NCBI GenBank assembly: GCA_964540445.1
Contig: CAZIMF010000062.1
Location: forward strand, 1 to 5,028
Length of the DNA stretch: 5,028 nt
From: JALQXV01 sp964540445
Lineage (GTDB): Bacteria; Patescibacteriota; Saccharimonadia; Saccharimonadales; 2-12-FULL-41-12
Direction of reading: 5' to 3'
The notes below the pieces were generated by a model. It saw nothing but the letters and a program-made list of their open reading frames with translations, was not told the origin of the DNA and did no database searches. A program made the translations under genes and the position numbers. Shown here in pieces: positions 1-3,453 of this stretch (positions are counted from its first letter, which is position 1; each line of letters starts with the position of its first letter).

Positions 1-10
1 GGTCTCACGA

Positions 11-502
11 CTAGCCGCGTCGAGCTCTTCTGCGGTTTCGAACCTCATGCGCGCGCGTCCACGCGAGCGAAAGCTCGAACCCGTACCATTGGAATTTCGG
101 TTCCGTCTTGGCAAGACGCTTTCCTTCCTTTTGGTGTTGCCCCAGTATTTCCTTACAGTGACTATGCCCTTCTGAACTTCCGCTACCGATCCCGAAAGCG
201 ACGACCGTACTTACCAGATGTTCTCTGGTGTATGTCGTGCTTGTCGGCAACAGCTTGCGGAAAGTGCCATGCAAGGAGGAGCAAACGACGCTTGTCTGCT
301 CTCCTAGTACGTTCACGGCTGGGTTTTGCCACAGATAGTGCCTCTCTGTTGGCCAGCTTTCCGGTGTTTCCCTTCTCTCCTTTCTTTCGTGAGCCCCATA
401 ATGACCATAATCATTACCGAACTCACGAAAGAAATTCGCAATCTCAACGTGCTTCGCCTCCAAATCTGTTAAGACTCCAGGAAACGACATAAATTCAACC
501 AT
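11..502 (-). CDS. Hypothetical protein, 163 codons, coding status uncertain
   Basis: An open frame runs from ATG at 502 to TAG at 11-13. I do not recognise the product. The first 25 or so residues (after MVEF: MSFPGVLTDLEAKHVEIANF) look like a normal soluble helical start. The rest is rich in His, Arg, Ser and Thr, has no membrane segment or known motif, and ends in an Arg-rich tail (RRRARRG). No Shine-Dalgarno sequence precedes either Met 1 or Met 5. In favour of a gene: a good promoter lies 34 bases upstream (536-563) on the same strand, and the frame stays open for nearly 500 bases. Against: codon use shows no clear bias, and a perfect 13-bp hairpin (381-434) plus a 6-bp, 3-nt-loop hairpin (104-118) sit inside it. 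A structured RNA transcribed leftwards from about 529 is the main alternative. Confidence 0.4.
   Translation of the reverse strand: MVEFMSFPGVLTDLEAKHVEIANFFREFGNDYGHYGAHERKERRETPESWPTERHYLWQNPAVNVLGEQTSVVCSSLHGTFRKLLPTSTTYTREHLVSTVVAFGIGSGSSEGHSHCKEILGQHQKEGKRLAKTEPKFQWYGFELSLAWTRAHEVRNRRRARRG
381..434. repeat. Perfect 13-bp inverted repeat (hairpin)
   Basis: TTTCTTTCGTGAG at 381-393 is the exact reverse complement of CTCACGAAAGAAA at 422-434, with a 28-nt loop. Inside the loop TAATGA and TCATTA form a further short stem. The repeat lies within the 163-codon minus-strand ORF. A 13-bp perfect stem is not expected by chance at this scale and suggests RNA structure, or a protein-binding or fold-back DNA element. 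Confidence 0.6.
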
Positions 503-535
503 ATACCGGGCGGTAATAATTAAATCTTAAGCAGT

Positions 536-563
536 ATTATACAACTAGTAACTAGTTTTGCAA
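536..563 (-). promoter_or_regulatory. Predicted sigma70 promoter with palindromic operator in the spacer
   Basis: On the minus strand, TTGCAA (563-558) and TATAAT (541-536) are separated by 16 bases. Nearly the whole spacer is a perfect odd-centre palindrome, AACTAGTAACTAGTT at 543-557 (7-bp arms around one base). A protein bound there would block RNA polymerase, so this is a plausible repressor site. Transcription would start near 529, giving a leader of about 27 nt before the ATG at 502. The -35 box lies 5 bases beyond the stop of the upstream 199-aa gene, so the left-hand unit is probably transcribed on its own. Confidence 0.5.
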
Positions 564-567
564 GTCA

Positions 568-1167
568 TTAAATGTTTGCCGAGCGATTGTCTTCTAGGTC
601 GGGTCGCAGTAAGCCAAGGGCAAATGTTAATGAGTTAAACTTTTCTTCGGTAAGTCGACTTTGGTCAACGTGTTCGGCCACGTCAAAATAATTTCCAGTA
701 ATTTCGCCATCAGGGTTTGCGACAACATCTGTTACTGCATCATACACCCAGAATCCGGCACCATTAACCAAGTAAAACTCACGTGACCCATCCCCATTAA
801 CAATATCTATAAAAACATCGTTAGTAGGGACATCCCGTTCTACTTCACCCTCTCCATCAACTACGTTAGCTAAAGCAATTCGAAGATGAATTTTATCGAT
901 AGCAGGGTCAACGGATTCTGTACCTCGTGGTTGGCGCTTTAATGTTACGGTGTCGTGATCCACTGGAACTATCCGATTTGGGCCGCCAGTAATAATAAAT
1001 TGTTTTTGGGTAGAGAATTTGTATCGCAGACATAACGCGACGAAACTTAAATTGAATAAAATCGCATTTTCACGAAGAGTTTTGGCATTTTCAATAATTG
1101 CTGCTCGTGATTCATAGGCAGTTTCAAATAATTTCCTTGACTCTTCTCCGTTACGCACGTTATCCAT
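568..1167 (-). CDS. Hypothetical acidic protein, 199 aa
   Basis: ATG at 1167; the stop lies at the 568 end. I recognise no family. Residues 1-45 look helical (starting MDNVRNGEESRKLFETAYES) and include a moderately hydrophobic patch around 33-47 (ILFNLSFVALCL). That patch is too short and too soon followed by charges to call a membrane span. The remainder alternates short beta-prone stretches with acidic turns (for example DVFIDIVNGDGSREFYLVNG) and ends in a helical stretch. It has no signal peptide and no catalytic motif that I can name, and is probably cytoplasmic. A strong promoter sits 30-58 bases upstream (1197-1225), and the leader carries a weak purine-rich stretch (GAAAGAAGAG) far from the ATG. 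It is divergent from the GC-rich gene starting at 1298. Codon use matches the AT-richer part of the window, unlike that neighbour. Real gene: likely; function: unknown. Confidence 0.75.
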   Translation of the reverse strand: MDNVRNGEESRKLFETAYESRAAIIENAKTLRENAILFNLSFVALCLRYKFSTQKQFIITGGPNRIVPVDHDTVTLKRQPRGTESVDPAIDKIHLRIALANVVDGEGEVERDVPTNDVFIDIVNGDGSREFYLVNGAGFWVYDAVTDVVANPDGEITGNYFDVAEHVDQSRLTEEKFNSLTFALGLLRPDLEDNRSANI

Positions 1168-1196
1168 AAAATTAAAATCGCTCTTCTTTCAGTGGT

Positions 1197-1225
1197 ATTT
1201 TATCATTTTTGTTGCTTTTCGTCAA
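1197..1225 (-). promoter_or_regulatory. Predicted sigma70 promoter for the 199-aa gene
   Basis: Minus strand: TTGACG (1225-1220), a 17-base spacer, and TAAAAT (1202-1197), five of six matches in each box. The predicted start is near 1190, leaving a leader of about 23 nt before ATG 1167. The -35 box is one arm of an inverted repeat GTCAA-N5-TTGAC (1221-1235), whose other arm is the candidate -35 of a plus-strand promoter. Confidence 0.6.
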
Positions 1226-1230
1226 TTACA

Positions 1231-1258
1231 TTGACTTGCTAGCATAAGGAGGTACAAT
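1231..1258 (+). promoter_or_regulatory. Predicted sigma70 promoter, divergent, for the GC-rich gene
   Basis: Plus strand: TTGACT (1231-1236), a 16-base spacer, and TACAAT (1253-1258), five of six matches in each box. Transcription would start near 1265, about 33 nt before the GTG at 1298. It lies back to back with the promoter at 1197-1225. A perfect Shine-Dalgarno-like AAGGAGG (1246-1252) happens to fall in the spacer; see the findings. Confidence 0.45.
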
Positions 1259-1297
1259 TACAGGGTCCATTCCATTAGACAATCCCAAGGGGGAACT

Positions 1298-1675
1298 GTG
1301 GGACTCGGTACCGCAACGTGCAAAAGACTTGGAGCGATCCAGGTCAGAAAAGTGGAGCGTGAGCTCCAGGGTGGCATGAGACGTCGACACATCTCGACGG
1401 AGTTCATGCCCAGCAGCAAGTGCATGAGCCTGTTCGTGAGCATCGGCGACAGCATCCAGGGCATCGAAGGTGTCGTTCGCAACGGCAGGAACGACTTCGA
1501 CGGCACCATCACCCTGGTCATCCGTCCGGATGTCGACAACGCCGGTGCCGCAAGGCGCTTCATCCGCAAGGCGAAGGATGCCATCGACGGGATGACTCCC
1601 GAAGAGCAGGACTCGCTCGTAGGCGAGAACGTGAAGTCGGCCTTGGCCGTTCACAGCAACACTCGCGGCGAGTAG
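1298..1675 (+). CDS. Hypothetical GC-rich, possibly foreign gene, up to 125 aa
   Basis: From about 1376 to the TAG at 1673-1675 nearly every codon ends in G or C (for example AGC ATC GGC GAC AGC ATC). This is the signature of a gene from a high-GC genome and identifies this strand and frame as coding. I do not recognise the product. The C-terminal 80 residues look like a compact alpha/beta domain (GTITLVIRPDVDNAG, then the helical AARRFIRKAKDAIDGMTPEE). It shows no signal peptide, membrane span or named motif. The start is uncertain. GTG at 1298 has AAGGGGG four bases upstream. ATG at 1376 (MRRRHISTEF) overlaps, as ATGA, the stop of a short frame that follows a perfect AAGGAGG. The gene diverges from the 199-aa gene and is followed by two strong hairpins. 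Capture from a high-GC (for example actinobacterial host) genome is an inference. Scaffold chimerism is the mundane alternative. Confidence 0.55.
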   Translation: MGLGTATCKRLGAIQVRKVERELQGGMRRRHISTEFMPSSKCMSLFVSIGDSIQGIEGVVRNGRNDFDGTITLVIRPDVDNAGAARRFIRKAKDAIDGMTPEEQDSLVGENVKSALAVHSNTRGE

Positions 1676-1703
1676 TCGGCGAAGAGCACCACAAGATGAT
1701 GGA

Positions 1704-1756
1704 CCGGACCTCGGACAAGCGTACGCGCAGCCAGTGCGTAGCTTGTCCGAGTCCGG
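1704..1756. repeat. Long imperfect hairpin (21 bp, two single-base bulges)
   Basis: CCGGA (1704-1708) pairs with TCCGG (1752-1756), CTCGGACAAGC (1710-1720) with GCTTGTCCGAG (1741-1751), and TACGC (1722-1726) with GCGTA (1736-1740). Only C1709 and G1721 are bulged, both on the left arm, and the loop is 9 nt. It starts 28 bases after the stop of the GC-rich gene. No T-run follows, so it is not a standard intrinsic terminator. Confidence 0.75.
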
Positions 1757-1837
1757 GCTTAGTTCTGGTTAACAGAGAAAAGTGTCGCAGGCTCCTAGCC
1801 TCCACCCACTCTCGTACCGAAATCCAGAACTAAGCCC
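1755..1837. repeat. Second long hairpin with 14-bp perfect outer stem
   Basis: GGGCTTAGTTCTGG (1755-1768) is perfectly complementary to CCAGAACTAAGCCC (1824-1837). The 55-nt interior can continue as a rod: GAG 1775-1777 with CTC 1811-1813, AGTG 1781-1784 with CACT 1807-1810, and AGGCT 1789-1793 with AGCCT 1797-1801 around a 3-nt loop. It shares G1755 and G1756 with the preceding hairpin, so the two helices abut or compete. No T-tract follows. Together the two hairpins fill most of the 212-base space between the GC-rich gene and the amidinotransferase gene. Confidence 0.75.
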
Positions 1838-1871
1838 CACCTCATTTATGACATTCCAACTCTCCTAAAAG

Positions 1872-1880
1872 TGCTACAAT
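1872..1880 (+). promoter_or_regulatory. Extended -10 promoter for the amidinotransferase gene
   Basis: TGC-TACAAT at 1872-1880 is an extended -10 element. Only 7 bases (1881-1887) separate it from the ATG at 1888, so a start 6-7 bases downstream would give a leaderless mRNA. No Shine-Dalgarno sequence is present. No good -35 box is found at the usual spacing, which an extended -10 can tolerate. Confidence 0.45.
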
Positions 1881-1887
1881 CGATGCG

Positions 1888-2738
1888 ATGGCGGCTCAAA
1901 TAAAAATTAATCAAACAGTACTAATGTCTGGTGCCGAATTCTTTAGCGATCAGTATGCAATAAACCCGTATATGGATTCTCAGGTGCCTGTTGATGTCAC
2001 AAAAGCAGTCGCCGAGCACGATGCTATTCNNNNNNNNNNAAAGTCTTGCCGCCCAAAGACTGCCAAGACGGTGTGTACACCGCCAATTGGGCACTGTGCC
2101 GCGGAAACAAAGCCTTGATGTCGGTGTTACCAAACAAACGCCAAGCTGAAACCCCGTATGCTGAGCAAGTCCTGGCTCAGCAAGGCAAAGAAATCATCCA
2201 TTTACCAGAGGGAATTCACTTTAGCGGTCAAGGCGATGCCCTCCCCTGCGGTGACGTAATCTTTATGGGCAGCAATTACCGTACCAGCAAAGAAGCCTGG
2301 CCACTTATTGAGAATCTGCTCGGATATAAAGTAATTGGCCTGCAAACTATTCCTAAACGCAGTTGGTTTGGGTATGGCAAACGCATTATTAACCAAGAAA
2401 CTGGCTGGCCCGACAGCTACTACTACGATATTGACCTAGCCCTAGCGGTAATACGGCCAAACTTAATTGCCTACTGCCCCGCAGCGTTTGTCCCCCAGAG
2501 CCGCAAGCTATTAGCCGAGCTACCTATAGAGAAGATTGAAGTCTCCCGTTCCGAGGCTACCCACGGCTTTGCCTGTAATTTGGTGTCTACCGGCGAAACT
2601 GTGATCATGAGCAACAAAGCTCCCAAATTAAAAAAAGCCATAGAATCTCGCGGCCTCAAAACCATTACACCAGAGGTAACCGAGCTAGGCAAAGGCGGTG
2701 GCTACATCCGCTGCACCACCCTCACCTTAGATAATTAA
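1888..2738 (+). CDS. Dimethylargininase/amidinotransferase-family protein, interrupted by a 10-N gap
   Basis: Guanidino-group-modifying superfamily enzymes act on arginine-like substrates through a catalytic Cys, a His and acidic residues. The first piece (1888-2029, 47 full codons) carries YAINPYMD, matching the conserved YAINPWMD. The second (2040-2738) begins KVLPPKDCQDGVYTANW and contains GQGDALPCGDVIFMGSNYRT, the GxGD region. It ends with GKGGGYIRCTTL, where Cys (codon 2712-2714) is the expected nucleophile. The pieces are out of frame across the 10 Ns, so the true gap must be of length 3k+2; family alignment from memory suggests about a dozen codons are missing. The whole protein would be about 290 aa, a normal length. 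ATG 1888 keeps the conserved N-terminal strand (VLMSGAEFF). Odd point: where relatives have FYHLD, this protein has YYDID, so the catalytic His is apparently Asp, and about 18-20 extra residues precede it (TIPKRSWFGYG to GWPDS). Family membership is secure; substrate and activity are not. Confidence 0.88.
2030..2039. other. Assembly gap (10 Ns) inside the amidinotransferase gene
   Basis: Ten Ns separate two parts of one gene that lie in different frames. The placeholder length is therefore wrong: a real length of 3k+2 is needed to keep the frame. Unlike the second gap, I see no sequence shared between its two edges. Confidence 0.95.
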
Positions 2739-2774
2739 AAACAACCCCGATTGAGGCTGTTTTTAAGGTTGTTT
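2737..2774. terminator. Bidirectional intrinsic terminator between convergent genes
   Basis: AAAAACA (2737-2743) pairs with TGTTTTT (2758-2764), enclosing further C-G pairs. The T-run serves the plus-strand gene, and the A-run becomes the U-tract for the minus-strand gene. An alternative 8-bp stem is AAACAACC (2739-2746) with GGTTGTTT (2767-2774). The position, starting in the TAA of the amidinotransferase gene and ending just before the stop of the 89-aa gene, fits a shared terminator. A small extra hairpin (AGGCT/AGCCT, 2776-2789) overlaps the stop of the minus-strand gene. Confidence 0.7.
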
Positions 2775-2781
2775 GAGGCTT

Positions 2782-3051
2782 TTAAGCCTGGCGACCAGCA
2801 GTGTTAGCGCCACTGCGCTCTTCGCCACGGGCAATTGATTCTTGTACAACTGCGGCATCGTGAACGATACCTTCGTTATCAACTTCTAAACGAGTTACGC
2901 CTTTACCTAAGTCGGCAATTGCATTAGCTCTTTCAGAATCAAGAGTAACTTGTTCCTGCTCAAGATATGCTTTGTCTTCAGCAGATGTTGCTTGGCTTTT
3001 GAGCTCATCTAAAACAACTTGTGCGTCTGGTTTTGCTTCTGTGTTTGTCAT
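2782..3051 (-). CDS. Hypothetical small acidic protein, 89 aa
   Basis: ATG at 3051, TAA at 2784-2782. The product is unrecognised: a small, strongly acidic, helix-prone soluble protein (for example AEDKAYLEQEQVTLDSERAN) with no cysteine, no signal peptide and no membrane span. Its C-terminal tail (about 75-89) is rich in Gly, Arg, Glu and Ala and probably disordered. It has its own perfect-consensus promoter (3090-3118), a leader of about 32 nt with a weak AAAAAGG about 11 bases before the ATG, and a terminator just beyond its stop. It therefore looks like a strongly expressed single-gene unit. It lies 73 bases downstream of the 96-aa gene on the same strand, with which I see no convincing sequence similarity. 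Confidence 0.7.
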   Translation of the reverse strand: MTNTEAKPDAQVVLDELKSQATSAEDKAYLEQEQVTLDSERANAIADLGKGVTRLEVDNEGIVHDAAVVQESIARGEERSGANTAGRQA

Positions 3052-3089
3052 TTTTTCGTAACCTTTTTATTTTATGATATTACTAGCGT

Positions 3090-3118
3090 ATTATAGCAAT
3101 CTTTTGACTAATTGTCAA
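3090..3118 (-). promoter_or_regulatory. Perfect-consensus sigma70 promoter for the 89-aa gene
   Basis: Minus strand: TTGACA (3118-3113), exactly 17 bases, then TATAAT (3095-3090) preceded by TGC (extended -10). All twelve consensus bases match, so strong transcription is predicted, starting near 3083. The -35 is one arm of the inverted repeat TTGAC-N5-GTCAA (3104-3118), a possible regulator site. Confidence 0.8.
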
Positions 3119-3124
3119 TATATT

Positions 3125-3415
3125 TTATTCAGTGTCAAATTGAATCGGGCTAATTTCTCTAAGCTCATGATCAGCATTTTGCGAATGAAGAAAGGCATGT
3201 AGTGCTTGAACTTCGTACAACCTACCCTCTAATCTAGCCATTGCACGTTTTTCGGCAGTTGTTAGGTTGTCTCCGGTGCTCATGGCCATTTCGGCGCATA
3301 GTTCTCTTTGGTCGCCTTCGAGTTCGGCAGCCTGGCCATTATAAAAAGCCACAGCATCTACTTTAGATATTGTATGCTGTGAATCGTCAGGTTTCTCTGT
3401 CTTTTCTCCTGTCAT
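3125..3415 (-). CDS. Hypothetical small protein, 96 aa
   Basis: ATG at 3415, TAA at 3127-3125. I recognise no family. A polar N-terminus rich in Lys, Asp and Thr (1-20) is followed by amphipathic helical stretches: one around residues 20-46, and a longer one around 52-80 (AEKRAMARLEGRLYEVQALH) that could form a helical hairpin or coiled coil. It has one Cys, no signal peptide and no membrane span. The gene starts 34 bases after the murE stop and has its own promoter whose -35 overlaps that stop. The -10 lies only 9 bases from the ATG and no Shine-Dalgarno sequence is visible, so the transcript may be almost leaderless. Link to cell-wall synthesis: position only. Confidence 0.7.
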   Translation of the reverse strand: MTGEKTEKPDDSQHTISKVDAVAFYNGQAAELEGDQRELCAEMAMSTGDNLTTAEKRAMARLEGRLYEVQALHAFLHSQNADHELREISPIQFDTE

Positions 3416-3424
3416 TGTTAACTT

Positions 3425-3453
3425 ATTTTAACAGAGAAGTGAACAGATGTCAA
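3425..3453 (-). promoter_or_regulatory. Near-consensus promoter for the 96-aa gene, -35 over the murE stop
   Basis: Minus strand: TTGACA (3453-3448), 17 bases, TAAAAT (3430-3425). The -35 box covers the murE TGA (3452-3450). Only 9 bases lie between the -10 and ATG 3415, so the mRNA would begin 2-3 nt before the start codon. TGTTAA-N6-TTAACA, an inverted repeat, overlaps the -10. Confidence 0.65.

Noticed and set aside
30..48. tRNA T-arm-like GGTTCGAAACC on the minus strand
   Set aside because: The flanking bases form no acceptor, D or anticodon arms.
1..330. Fragment of 23S rRNA (CTCCTAGTACG near 300 resembles the sarcin-ricin loop region)
   Set aside because: The following bases do not continue as AGAGGACC, and no other conserved rRNA block is present.
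1226..1654. A 142-codon minus-strand ORF opposite the GC-rich gene
   Set aside because: The plus-strand frame shows very strong G/C third positions, which explains the open antisense frame as a shadow.
1420..1833. Plus-strand ORF running through both hairpins
   Set aside because: Its composition (Arg, His, Gln rich) is the typical +1 shadow of a GC-rich gene, and it crosses two long inverted repeats.
1704..1837. Integron attC site, or retron RNA
   Set aside because: No RYYYAAC/GTTRRRY core pair frames the hairpins, and no integrase or reverse transcriptase is present in the window.
1704..1837. Ordinary rho-independent terminators
   Set aside because: Stems are longer than usual and neither strand has a T-tract after them.
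2046..2738. Separate gene starting at TTG 2046
   Set aside because: It is the continuation of the amidinotransferase; the conserved KV before it and the family's N-terminal part upstream of the gap show one gene.
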